From assembly GCA_013398175.1 (NCBI GenBank), contig VZRZ01003213.1, forward strand, positions 201,031 to 265,030: 64,000 nt of DNA, read 5' to 3'. The notes beneath the pieces were generated by a model that was given only the letters and a program-made list of their open reading frames with translations, was not told the origin of the DNA and did not search any database. The stretch comes from Climacteris rufus (lineage: Eukaryota; Chordata; Aves; Passeriformes; Climacteridae). Position numbers and translations under genes: made by a program. Shown in pieces: positions 35,001 through 47,410 of this stretch (the first letter of the stretch is position 1; every line of letters starts with the position of its first letter).

Positions 35001-36757
35001 AGTCAGAGTACCATAGGACATGGAAACACTGGAGTTTTCCAAAATAAAAACAGAGCGTGTAGCCAGAATATTGATCTAAGGCACTTTGTGTCTTTCTACC
35101 AAGGTACAGTGCAGGATGTTTTCAGGAAAGATGCCAATCCTCTTATAATGGATAATTATTTTAGACTATTCTGTTGTCTACCAGTGATGAATCTCATATT
35201 AATGGCAGCTTGAGAGATCTATGGTCTGCTACATAATAGGACATTATCTGAGAAGTTCATTCCTCTTTTTATATTCTCAGTAGACTTTGGGGAATAACAG
35301 ATGCAGCCAACTGACAGACAAACATTTTTAGTTCCTTTGCCCTTCCTCCTACCCCAAAAGAACTGCTGGAAAGACACCCATTATCTCAGATTGCAAACAG
35401 GCAGCCTCGGTCTACTGAGTGAGATGGAGAGGAAAAGCAAGGGTAACCCAGGAGTCTGAAACATAAGCTGTTCTTTCTCTGTCTGGCTACTTGGCAGAGA
35501 CGAGAAGCTGTCTGAGAGGGATATGAGTGATATTTCAGCACCGTGAACTCACTGATCATTGTCACCTCTTTAAGGCAGGTTTACAATACATGCCAGAAAG
35601 CTGCTTCCAGTGATTGAACCGGTAGGTCCAGTGCAATGTGACTAGTTTGGAATTACTGGCTCAAATCCAGGAGAAAAATATTTAACCCTGAACCTATCCC
35701 CTCCTAGTCTCTTGCCTCTGTAATGTTTTTAAGTGGCAAACTCCTACTGAGCAACTTTTCCTAGAAAGGAGTGTACAATGTCCAACAAATTCAGGCCTTG
35801 CTCGTAGTTAAGGCCACAAGTTTCCAGCTCAACAGAGGTCAACACTAAATCAAAGAGAAGCATTAGATATTGGTTGATTTGCTTTTCTGAGCATTTTGCC
35901 ATCCCTAAGGAAAGAAGTCAGAAAATATTGTTGTTAAATAAGTTTTTTTCCTGATGCTCTGAACTACCAAGGTGGTTGGAGGTTCTAGAGAACACCGTGG
36001 ACATGTCTAGAGCAATGCCAGCAGCACTGGTAAAGAAGTACTATCTTCAACTCAGTAGACTTTAACCAAACACGTGAGTCTCTTAACTGTGAGGAACAAA
36101 GAGCTAAAAGCATGATACTGGAGGTGAGAAGGCTACTGAAGGCATTCTTGAGAATGATCTTTTATATTCTCCTAGAAAATAAAAGACTTCCAGTTAGAGG
36201 AAACAAAAGACCTGAACAGCAGGAATATTTTGGGACCGGAGCCAGGAAAAAGAGTCAGTAACAAAGACTGGTAATTTTGTATGAATTGCTGTTCTGTGTT
36301 GTTGAGCACCAGGACACAACTGGTGTACTGACAAACCTGAGGTTTTGTATTAACTGTATTGAAATGATAATTAAGTTTTTATTTTATGATTGCAGATGTT
36401 AGTGGATTATTATTATTAAGCCTATTATTGTAATAGTAGAAATATGAGTTTCTCTGTTCTTACGGTCTTATTTGTTGCAGAATAAATTAAATTTAGATAG
36501 GTATTAAATATTTCAAAACAACATAAAAAGTCAGTTGAGGAGATAAAAGCACAGAGAAAAAAGTAGAGTAGTTTGATCATTTCAAATTCTTGAGAATTTG
36601 AAGTAAACCTACTGCCTTCTGCTATTACACTCTGGGTATGCACTTAGCAGTTCTGTATGGTGATCCTGGGTACAGTTCATGCAAGAAGGTTGTTTCATGA
36701 ACCATTGAAAGAGCAATGGTCTGTTTTGCAAACCAGTTTCTCCCTTTGCCTCATTTG
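29061..36757. other. 7.7 kb of unique sequence, no gene recognised
   Basis: There is no confident coding exon. Frames of about 130 residues at 32058-32462 (minus) and 32664-33050 (plus) have no recognisable domain. The recursive-splice-like site and exon (32041-32265), a 16-A run (31005-31020) and a perfect 8-bp hairpin (33669-33688) are the visible features. Confidence 0.5.
32062..32259 (+). other. Candidate recursive-splice (RS) site and RS exon
   Basis: A pyrimidine-rich run (actttgtctctttgccct) leads to CAG at 32059-32061, immediately followed by GTAAGA. The acceptor therefore abuts a donor, which is the known signature of recursive splice sites in very long vertebrate introns. A second donor, GTAG|GTAAGAC, lies at 32259/32260. 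This defines a 198-base candidate RS exon that itself starts with GTAAGA. It would belong to a plus-strand transcript. There is no evidence of transcription in the sequence itself. Confidence 0.3.
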
Positions 36758-36865
36758 AAAAAAAAAAAAAAGGCAAAAAACAAAACAAGACAAAACAAAA
36801 CAAAAAACAAAAACAAAACAAAACAAAACAAGAAAAACCCACAAAACCAACAAACCAAAAAAACC
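36758..36865 (+). repeat. A-rich (AAAAC)n tract
   Basis: A poly(A) run of 13 or more is followed by repeated caaaa units (acaaaacaaaac), without coding meaning on either strand. Confidence 0.92.
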
Positions 36866-37075
36866 CACTAGAACTGCAAAATACCTAACTTCTCAGGACA
36901 TCTAGATTTCTGCTTGCCTAATGTGGAGCATCTCAGAACTGCTCCAGTTTCGGAGAGGAAGGTCTTCATATTTTCAGTGAATTACACTTTGAGTATCTCA
37001 GCTGTACACCCAACACGCTAACCATGATTGTCAATATTAGCTTACTACATGAGGAATGAATTTTTCAGCTTATTC

Positions 37076-37150
37076 AGAATAGAACCATAGAACCATTAAT
37101 GTTGGAAAAGACCTCTAAAATCATTGAGTCTAACCACCAAAATACATCAC
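37076..37150 (-). mobile_element. CR1 LINE 3' tail (copy D, very short)
   Basis: The plus strand reads 'agaaccatagaaccattaat' followed by 'gttggaaaagacctctaaaa' and 'tcattgagtctaacc', the reverse complement of a CR1 3' terminus. Only about 75 bases remain. The outer limit is unclear. Confidence 0.72.
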
Positions 37151-40100
37151 TTATTGTTCCAATTATTTTTGGCAGAATAATACATAACCCATTAGTCACA
37201 GTGGGTATAACATAAAACATGTCAAATGGATGTACCATGGCATTTGACTTGCTATGTATAGTATAGGTATACATCACTCACAACTTGAACTTACAATCTC
37301 TATGGCCATTAGACAACAGTTAAGGACTTTCCCAGTACAACCCAGTGGTTGCTCCTCCCTAGGCAGCGGGATTTTTTTGAGACAATACTTTCTGCAAAGT
37401 CACACTTGCAAATGTGAAGCTCTATTTTTTTCAATATACCTTTCCAGGCTGTGATAAATGACCTTTGGCAGCTAACCAACCAGGCAGTGACAGGTGGTTT
37501 GGCACCAGAAAAAAGGCACACTGCAATATGCGTGAGCACTGCTCTCTCACATGAGAATTTAGCACAGGAGTACGCATATGTGTTCAGAGCAAAGAAAATT
37601 GCAAAAAAGGTCATTCCACCCCCTCATTTGGCTACAGGTATTTGTCTGTGCCTGATCCAGTGCCTGCTGATGCCCCTGAAGCCTTACCGAGGGTACAACT
37701 TCCAGACAACATGTAAGTGTTAAGTCTCTCTCTTTGCTCATGTGCATGATTGGCCAGTTCAGCTACAAAATCACAATAACTGATTTCTTCCAGAGAGTAC
37801 TACGGTTTACCCTTCCTTTGAAGTATGAGTTAGGCCACTGCTATCAAAAGGAGGAATTAACTGTTGGGTTTGAAGACCTTGGGAAAGAACTTTAAACCCT
37901 CGTCTGTCTATGTGTGTGTTTTGGGACCTAGAAACAAAATAAAACAGTCATTGAAAACCCAGTTCTTGGAAACCATAAATATTTTCCACTTCCTTTTAAC
38001 TATAGGAATTTATCAGATGTTCTTTGTACACCACCTCTTATTAAGAAAATTCGTCATGATAAATATCTTGAAAAACATCTGGTTAGATACAAGGTTTACA
38101 ATTCTTAATGTTCCTACTTTGTTGTTAGCTGTTCTTACTTAGTTTTATTCACTTTGCAATGAATAGATTTTATCCCCCCCAAAAAAAGAAATAAAAAATA
38201 AGGGAAAAGGTTGATTGAGAGGTGATAGCTCTGTGGTGCAGAGAAAAACTCATGAGACTTTTTCTTTTATTTTCTTGTGAGTCCCTGAAGGAGCACAGCC
38301 ACCTACAAGAGTCTGAATGTGTGTGCTGTGCACATGTGCATGCATTTTATATATAACTGTGCATTGGTACAGATATGCACACACAAACTTTAATTCATCC
38401 TTAAAGAAGCTGTAGCAGAGTTTCCTACTTGAAGGCAGTCAGAATAAAATAACCATTAATCTTCTACCGCAGCACAGGCAGTGACAGGGTGAGCTCCCAC
38501 ATTATGCTGCCAACAAGCTTCCTGGACTAAGAAGTCCTTTCCTTTTTTGTCCCTCTTGGCTGAACCTACCCATAGACATGCCAACAAGCATTAAGAGTTA
38601 TAGTGCTTTCTGTTATGACACCTAACTCATCAAGGTACTAAACCACATGCTTGATTTTGAGGATGGGAAATATTTAATTATTCAGGCACATTCTCAACTC
38701 CTGTAGCTGAGCAGGCATGGGATTAGTCAGAAAACATAACTGGCAGCACTTACTCTCTCATTTCACACAGACTAACAAATGGTGACAGCAATCTGTCACT
38801 GCTTTCCTGGCCTGTAGCTGAATTGCTCTATTGGAGCCAACAGACAAAAAACCATTTTCTGTAAGTCCTGTACTCTCAGATTTTTTTATACATTCCTTTT
38901 AATTCAGGACCAATTTCTGTTTCTGATATGTACAAGCAGTTCCCATTGCTTTATAAAAGATTGTATTTGCAAACATGGAAGGGCTGTATTTTCCACCTAT
39001 TAGTATCAGTGACATTGAAGCTGAACTTTACAGTACCAAAGTTTATGGCTGTTTAGCACCTCAAAGCCTAACAGTAAAGTGCTGTAATCTTAGTGAGAAG
39101 ATCATGCTAAAATCAGGTGGAAATGGGAATGATCCTTTCATTCAAAGTACTGAAAGTTACATAAAAATCATTGACTTCAAAAGATGTGGACATAAGTGAC
39201 CATCCCCTGAGTATATGATTGCTAAGAGGCAAGGCTGAAAAGGATTATATCAATTTATTTCTTTCACTGTATCAATTTATTTCTTTCACATGACTTAGTA
39301 CTGAGAAGCAGTGTGCTGCTCAAAATGGTTTCACAGCTAGCAGAGTAGCTTAGGGTACTCATAGAGCAGAAGACAAAAGTGAGATGAACTGTAATGTCAT
39401 GTAAAGTTATTCTATTCAATATTTAAGGTGATCTTGTATTTGTATCAACAGAATACTGTTGATTTAGCATGATTATACAGATACATAATTTAGCTGTTAT
39501 TTGGAGATAAAAGTGCCTTATGATTTCAATGCACATCAAAGTATTGAAGTAAGGCCAACAGAAGATTCATATACCAAGCAGTTCTGCAAGATCAAGTTGT
39601 ATGGGTTTATTTTGGAAGTTCAGGTAGACATTTAGTGAAAATATGACTGCTTTCTGAAGTTGATGTTACATGACTAGAAACAGCTATCGAACCCGAGCAA
39701 AGGTTATCTGTCACCATTCAAAATTATACTGAAAAACTTAAAAATTAAAATTTTATAAACAAGTCAAAGTAAAACCTTGACATTAAGTATATAGCTATTT
39801 CACTCTTCTGTTGTTTTGGTTATGGATGCTAGGACAAGAACATGCATCTGAGTAACTAGAAATAAGTGAATTTCTTATTCAAATACATTCACAGAGTGTT
39901 CTGCAAGGAACTAAACCTGCCCAAATGCAATCTTGACTTGGGTACATGTCCAATAATAACTGAACAAGAAAATTATCTGCACAAGAAATTAACATTCATG
40001 AAACAGTCTCTGAAAGCAGAATTTCTACAGTTTCACACTGTGGCACAAAAATCAAGGGACCACCCCTCAGTTACACCTGTCATGACAGTGTTGCTCTACC

Positions 40101-42205
40101 TTTATCATTAGCAATGACTTCTCTTCTGCAAAGGGCTTCTGTCTAGCTTTCAGAGTGGTTGTTTCTGGAAGAATTCATTGCATAGGTAGAAGTACTATCT
40201 TCCATAACAAGGATGGTGCATATCAGACTGTGCATTATTAGCTACTTTTTGCCCTCAAAAGATCTATTTGAAGTTTTTGGATTAATATTGCAACTTTGTC
40301 TGATTTCTACTAATTACAAAGGAATCATTTACTTTACTAACACTGCAAGAAGCAATTTGACAAATTCTAGCCAATTGTATTTTCTGAATAAAGTAGTTGG
40401 GGGATCCATAGGTATTAAGATATTTTATTATTTTTAATATACAAATAAAAATAGTTAAGTCTACCATCCTGAATAGAAGTCAAAATTAAGCTTATATTTG
40501 AAAGAAGAGAAATTGCATAATCAAACATCTACAAGAATGTTGTTTCACATATATCTAACAAACTTATAAAACAAATATCTGTTAATTATCCTTTTAAAAA
40601 ATGCTTGAACCATAATTTTAATCAAGTACAAAGAAACAAAATAACAGCAACATCAACAATCTAATAAGAATTGAGAAAAATATATTTTAAGGATTCTCTT
40701 CTCTTAAATTAGCATAAAAATATAATCTGGTTTTAAAATAAGCCAGAAAATATCCAGTGTACTGTGTTTTTCAAGATCAAGGATTCAGAACAGTAGCCAG
40801 GCAAAAGAAATGTTACAGCACCCTGAGATGCCAAAAAGCTCTGTATTTACCTTTTCTCTCTTTCTGAATAGAAATTTCACACTGGAAATGAGTTGCCTTC
40901 TTAGCAAATCCTTTTATCAACAGAAATGCATTTAATGGAATTTTTTATATATTGATAAACTAGTATTTTCCAGTTTCAAAGCATTCCACTTACCTCTCAG
41001 CAGTTCAGCACTGTTTCTTACAAGCCATTCCATCACAGTGGCATAAAAACAACCAAACAGTGGCCACCACATAAACATGGCAGCAGACAGACAGCTCAGG
41101 CCAAACGTCAGCCATCACCTTAGCTGAAGCCACTGTGACATCTAATCTTTCTTCTGAAAAATCCTTACTTGTTAAAATGGAGAAGGCAATACTCTACCCA
41201 ATTCTCAACAACTTGACAATAACATTGTTTTGAAATTTGTAATTCCCAAGGTTTAGTATAAGCATCTTCATATTGCCAGAGTTTTGGGAAAATTTAATTT
41301 ACTTGGAAGTATCCTATACAATTTTTTATATCATGTATATTTCTTCCAGATCTGATGCTAACATAGAGCTACTGGATATGTGTGAATTTTTTCAGTTTTC
41401 TTTGAGCAGTTTCTGAAGGTTGAGTTTATTTTGTTGACAGCAGACTGAGCATGTGTAGATGTTCCTGTTTTATATCAGTAGAAGCTTTGGAGTGTTAAGT
41501 CTGAATCCAGTTGTGTGAAGGATACTGAGATAGCAAAACAAAATTGCATTTTTTTTTAATTCACGGCAGGCAAATTGCTACTGACCTTGTAGAAACTGTA
41601 AGAGAAATGTGTTTGTGGGAAGAAATTTTTGTTTATGCACCATGTGTACTTCTGCTTAGACTACTGCAGAACCTGGTGACAAAGTCAACATGACCCAAAA
41701 TTTAAGACACAATCTGAGAACTATTAACATTTAATTTGAGATTATTTTGTATAGATTAATTTTATATCAACAGTAATGAGTGCTTTTTTTCAGATTGTGG
41801 CAGTATTTATTCTTCACTGTACTCTGACTGTAGGCTGATTGACAACTTCAAGCTGCATACCAGTAGCCCAATATGATGTACTCCCTCTCTCAGCTTTTGA
41901 ATATTCAAAACTGCAGATGTAGGAGTAAAATAGAAGACAAAGAAGTGTAAAAGATATTCCAATCTTACTGAGATTTGAGGTGCTGGATGTTTGACACTGG
42001 CTCACCTCAATGAACTCTCTCTCCTTAAATAAATGCAATTGGACATTATCATGCCCACAGAAAATTTTCAAATTTAAGATTCTAGGCTTGCAAATTCTGT
42101 TCAATAATAATTCCCATAAACTAGACCAATGAACTACTATGCTTTTCTCACCCACTATGGAATTGCTAGATTAAATAATGCACATGCATTTTTAAGAGAT
42201 TCTTT
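37151..42205. other. 5 kb of unique sequence, no gene recognised
   Basis: AT-rich. It contains a 22-bp tandem duplication (39248-39289), an alternating purine-pyrimidine stretch near 38318-38347 and a minus-strand donor consensus at 40993 with a short open frame upstream of it (see findings). There is no recognised protein domain. Confidence 0.5.
39248..39289. repeat. 22-bp tandem duplication
   Basis: Two identical 20-base copies beginning tatcaatttatttc lie at 39248-39267 and 39270-39289, separated by tg. Confidence 0.85.
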
Positions 42206-42309
42206 GATAGATAGATGGATAGATAGATGGATGGATAGATAGTTGGATGGATGGATGGATGGATGGATAGAGAGAGAGAGAGAGAGAGAGATAGATAGAT
42301 AGATAGATA
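42206..42309 (+). repeat. Compound (GATA)n-(GATG)n-(GA)n-(GATA)n microsatellite
   Basis: Mixed gata/gatg units are followed by about 11 GA dinucleotides (42269-42291) and a closing run of gata. The interruptions suggest an old core with younger expansions inside it. Confidence 0.95.
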
Positions 42310-45300
42310 ATCTGATTCTTTAAATCAGAGAGCTCAGTGGGGTTGATTTCTTTGATGTGAAGTTTTTCACCAGAACTGTATCAGCAAGGCACATTGTGCA
42401 TATGCCTCCCCACATGTCCATATGGCTGCAACCACAGCATTCAGTCCATGTTAGTATGTTAATATTAGGCAATATTAGTATGTGCAAAATGAGTTCAAGG
42501 ACCTGTTATCTTACTCGCATAAGAAAACTATTTGCTTGTGAAACAATTTAGCATCTGGTTTTACAGCAATTATAAATTATTCATGTTCATTACTGCACTA
42601 CTGCTATGGATAAAAAAGGAAAAACCGCTTCAAAATGAAGACAGTCTGCAGTTACATCTTAACAGCCTTACACTTATCACAGAGGAATCTGTGATACTTA
42701 CCACTTCTGTTGAGTAAAATGAGGCTACTCAAAATGAAAGAAGAAATATTCCCCCACCCTCTGACACAGCTGATCACCTGGAGAAAAGGCTTAAGAGACT
42801 TAAATTTAGTCATCCATTAATGTGGAGCACCAGCAAAAGTTACAACATCCCCCACTGAAAATTAACTAACAGATATTTTGCACATATTCAGGCTGTTACG
42901 TTTAGCAGAAGATTACAGAAATAGTATCAAGGCACTTCAGAGATTCTGTAGACAGCATGGTCATGCAGCAAGTATGGAATATTTGGGTCTTTCTTGTCCT
43001 TAGTTAAAATCTCCAGGCAATAAATGTCAGTCTGTAAAGAAAGGATAGGATCTGGGAAGTATACTGAGTGTGTCATGGATTCCTTCTCTAAATTGCTTTA
43101 ATCATGTTATGGAGACTAATAGGACATTATGAGACTCATAAAAATAATGTCCATCAATACATTTTTTCACTGCCATAAAGTATTGCACCTTTATGATTAA
43201 TCCCTTCATCATAAAGAAAAAAAGATTAAAATGCTGACCTGAAACAGGTTTACTGGTTTCTTTGACATATCAGTGTGTGAGTAGAATAAGAATTGTTTTG
43301 CGCAGTATGAAAAATGCCAGACTATTTCCTTTCCATTTCTGTATTTCATTTTAGGTGTAGGATGAGTGACTGTTCTGTACATAAAGAACATGCAAATTAC
43401 AGGTCAGGTTATCAATATATATTTTATGGACACAGCCCAGCACAATCAAGAATTTACACTCCAATTTACACTAATCTAAAAATATGTCCTAAAACTGGAA
43501 CTATCTAAAAGATTGATATCTCTGTGTCAGTGGCAGAGCAGAAAACAAATAACAGATGCAAAACGGATTAAGTGTATTTCATACTTTTTCGAACGCATAA
43601 AAATTTAGTGAATTAAAAAGCAAAATGTTTCAGAATGGAGAATTTTTTTCATATTTCAGGGTATTTTTAATGTAGAACTAAATGCAATGTGGAAACCAGC
43701 CTAGAATTACAACAGAATTAACAAGAAGCTTAGAACAGGGAGGTGGCAGAACTGATGATAATGTGATAACTCCTTCCCTGGAGCCATGACGAGGGTCTAA
43801 AAACCAATCAAGCAGGAAGTGGTTAGTGTTCAATGCCCTAGATAGCCCTATGTAAAGCAATTTTTCTCTTTGTAATGAGCAGCTCTAGAGTGTTTCTTTG
43901 CTTCACAAGTATGCCATGGTTTGGGTGATGGAAATAGGAATAGCCATACTAGAAAAACAGGAGACCAGGCAGGTTGATTTTTCTCAGGAAGAAGTTGTGG
44001 GTTACAGATCTAAAAAAATAAGTAGTAGTGTTGCCATAGAATATGGCAACCAGAAAAGTTAGGCATGAATCATAACACGGCACAGAGTGTTTTATGTTTA
44101 CAGTTGCAGGAATGCATTCCAACCCTTGCTGACACACCTATTGTCATTTTACATTTTATTTCAGGTCCTGCTCTCAGTGGTAGAAGAGGCAGCCACCAGC
44201 TCAAGGGAAGCTGCAAAATCTACCCCAGAAGCAGGCAAATACAAGGGCAGCTACCTAGAGCTAGCTAGCTAGCCATCTAACAGCAAGATCAGTTGTTTGA
44301 CCACAATAAGTATATCTAAGCATCCGAAAAGGCCAATGCAGCTGTGACTCAAAACCCACCAGGCTACAAAATAATCCCTCTCTCACCTAAGTACTGTTTC
44401 TATGTTCTGTTCAGCTGATGGGTTTTCATAATGGTATGTAGGAGGAAATTTCCAAAAGGGCAAAAAAAGATCACCTTGAGGAGGTAACCAGTTATGAAAG
44501 ATTAAAGACTTGATACTGTAAATTTTTAAGTTCAGAATGTTTACTTTGGGTTTGTATGAGTAGCAGTTCCTAGGCATGAGTTAGAGTACCTTTGCCTTGT
44601 GCAGTCCTGTATTTCAGTGTCCCCAGGATAAATAGTGGAACAATCTGCAAGTATTCCAAAGGCTGTACCATGCACAAAAATCCAAAAAGGAGTTTAGATG
44701 CAATAGAGTATGGCAATGCCAGAATTTCTGCATGTTCTAAGCCCCACACCAGATTGGGTAAGCATGATTTGCAAGGCAAAACAACCAGAGGATGTGTGTT
44801 CTCCTACATTGTTAAGTTTATTCTGAAACACACTCAATTCTTTTTTTCCCAAAATGAACAAATAAAAAAAAATTTAAAAAAAAAATTAAAAAAAAGAAAC
44901 AACCCACAAATTGAGGAGATATAGGAAGAGAGCATGCACGTGTCTGGAATGACCAGTTTACAAATAGGAAGAACAAAGAACCATAGAGTCTTACATACGT
45001 AGCTTTAACAAACAGATTCAATTCTCATAGCTAATCCAGACTTGTCAGCGTACTTTAATTTTTCAAGAGAAGTGTTTATCAGCTCTCTTGAAGCACAGGT
45101 CCTGACTTAGTGTGTTTGAAAATTAATGCTAAGGCACTCAGTGAATATTTTTTTTTGCTGTTTTTAAGAAACTTTCAATTCTACATCTCCAGGAAATGTG
45201 ACCAGATCTCTTGAAATAAACATAGTTCATAATTATTGCACTGACAGATTGACATTTTAAATGAGCTTGCTATTTCATTTCCCTGAGCCTGATGCACTGA

Positions 45301-46059
45301 GAGAGGCTATGTCTCGTCTTTATTTCAGAGAACAAGGGTCATCATCCAATCACCAATACATCCCACACACAGTTAAATAAGTCCACCACAGATCTTTCTC
45401 CTATAATTATAATGCAAGGTAACTATGGTAACGATAGTTGGCAAATCTTGCCTTTTAAATGGCTTCTGTTGCACAGGTTTTTATATCTTCTTCCCCCTCC
45501 CCCTTCCTACACACATTTTCTTATTATAACAAGCAGATATGGGTAACTATTATGAGATGTATGGATTCCTGTCCTCAGCACTGCTGAAGATCATGGCTTA
45601 ATCAAGATTGGCAATAGCAATTAACCCAACTTCAGGTTAGATTACAATCATATTTTATGTTCTCAAGAATCCTGCAATCCAAGATTCCTGCTCACTCACA
45701 CCTTTACTACAGCAATTTGTACTCCCCGTCTTCACCAAATTCTAACATTACTGAGCTGAAACAGCTTCAAACAAGATTAAAATCATGACATTTCATGCAT
45801 GTTTGGCATCTCCATGTTAGAATTAGAATGCATAGAAATTTTCCTCTTTACACCTTATGTAATTATTGGTACTCATACTCTGTCTGACCTGAGAACAACT
45901 TAAAAGAAGGCTGCTCAATTTCTGTAGAGGGTGTTGTCACTTAGTATTTTGACCTAAAGGGAAGACTGTGGTAGAAAGCTGCTGCACTCAAAGGTCTGTG
46001 TTGCCTATGAGCTCACTGGCTGTGCCTCCCCTCTTAACGTTTTTTTTCCATTGACTCAC
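42310..46059. other. 3.7 kb of unique sequence, no gene recognised
   Basis: AT-rich. The segment includes an A/T simple tract at 44861-44899 and a small self-complementary agctagctagct at about 44261-44272. No coding evidence is visible. Confidence 0.5.
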
Positions 46060-46226
46060 CTTTGATTTTTGGAAGATTCTGAACACACTATTCATTGTAA
46101 CATTGGTGATGTGATCACAATATATACGGCACCACTTACTTTTTAGAACAAAACAGTACTTTGTTCCTCTGACTAGTTTAAGATGCACAGTACTTCTTCC
46201 ATCCATCAAATCACTGCATTTTAATC
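46060..46226 (-). other. Candidate coding exon, minus strand (unidentified)
   Basis: On the minus strand a good acceptor (GACTTCTCCTTCAG, ending at 46227) is followed by 167 open bases and a consensus donor AAG|GTGAGT (exon end 46060). The open frame gives about 55 residues beginning LKCSDLMDGRSTVHLKLVRG and ending FRIFQKSK, with five Cys. The exon would enter in phase 1 and leave in phase 0. I do not recognise the protein. An internal GTAAGT at 46139-46134 could be an alternative donor. The frame continues open beyond both splice signals, so the ORF itself is not evidence of an exon; the case rests on the paired signals. Chance occurrence is quite possible in a window of this size. Confidence 0.22.
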
Positions 46227-46873
46227 CTGAAGGAGAAGTCAAACCATGCTTAAAAACTTAGGCTGCACATTTCTTGTAGCCAAAAGTACAAAAATTCGAG
46301 GGTAAAGTTAAAGAACTGAGAAAAGAACCATTGATCTTCTAATTATAATATTCAATGTTGTTAGCTATCAGTACAATATTATCAGTTCCTTGATTATTGG
46401 AAAAGTAATGTTTGAAATCATAAAAATAGACCTCCAGTACGCAAAGAGATACAGAAAAGAATAGGTACACAACCTGATCTATTAAATTATCTCTATATTT
46501 GGGTTTTAAAAATGGCTTAAATAACAACGATAAAATTCCAGTGGGCTGAAATAATGAAATCTATAGACTAAATTAAACTCTGTTATAATTCTAGATTAAT
46601 TCAACTGTAAGCAGTGGTGATGTTCCAGATTTACACCGGTGTAATCGAAACCAGAATCAGCATCATTTATTAAACTCTAGAGGCCATGTTCGTCTCTCAG
46701 TATGTTTATTTAAGTCTCATTAGCTACTGAGAGGGAACTGTATACCTAATGGCATGCAATGGATAGCAGGCATAGAAGCAGGGAAGGCAAAGGGATTTTC
46801 AGGGCTCAAGAAATGCAGTCTGTTCCCCAGAAAAGGGAGTGCTGTCCCTGTCTTACTCAATTCTCTTATTTAT

Positions 46874-47410
46874 TGTCATGGTTTTGTTTGGAATACAGTT
46901 AAAACTGGTGTAGTGTGGTGATTTGGATTTATATGAGAATAATGTTGTAAACACAGTGATGTTTTTAGTTGTTGCCAAGTAGTGTTTATGTTAAGTCAAG
47001 GACTTTTCGACTTCTCATGCCCCGCCAGTGAGAAGGCTGGAGGGGCACAAGAATCTGGGAGAAGACATGGCCAGGATAGGTGACCCAAACTGGCCAAAGG
47101 GATATTCCATATCATACGGCATCATGCTCACCATGTAAACTGGGTGGAAAGCTGGTTGAGAGCTGCTGCTTGGGAACTGGCTGGTCAGTAGGTGGTGAGC
47201 AATTGCATTTTACATCACTTGTTTTGTATATTGCTATCATTTTTAATTTTATCAATATTATTTTTTTTCCTATTCTTATTAAATTATCTTTATCTCAATT
47301 CAGATTTTTTCTGACTTTTGCCCTTCCAGTTCTCTCCCCCATGCCATTGGGAGGGCAATGAGTGAGTGGCTGTTTGGGGATTAGTTGCCACCTGGGTTTA
47401 AACTGCAACA
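46874..47410 (+). mobile_element. Solo LTR of an avian ERVL-type endogenous retrovirus
   Basis: The segment starts TGTCATGGTTTTG and ends GGGTTTAAACTGCAACA, giving TG...CA ends. The order of internal motifs matches a widespread avian ERVL LTR: 'gacccaaactggccaaaggg', 'atattccatatcatac', a decayed TATA (ccatgtaaactggg, 47131-47144), 'gtgagcaattgcatttt', 'catcacttgttttgtatatt', an ATTAAA poly(A) signal (47278-47283) followed by tctttatctc, then 'ttctctcccccatgcca'. The flanks are tttat (46869-46873) and tttac (47411-47415), a 5-bp target-site duplication with one change. There is no internal retroviral sequence, so the provirus was lost by LTR-LTR recombination. CpG sites are almost absent, indicating age. 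Confidence 0.88.
47278..47283 (+). terminator. ATTAAA polyadenylation signal of the ERVL LTR
   Basis: ATTAAA lies immediately before 'ttatctttatctcaattc', the position of the poly(A) signal in this LTR family. Confidence 0.55.
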
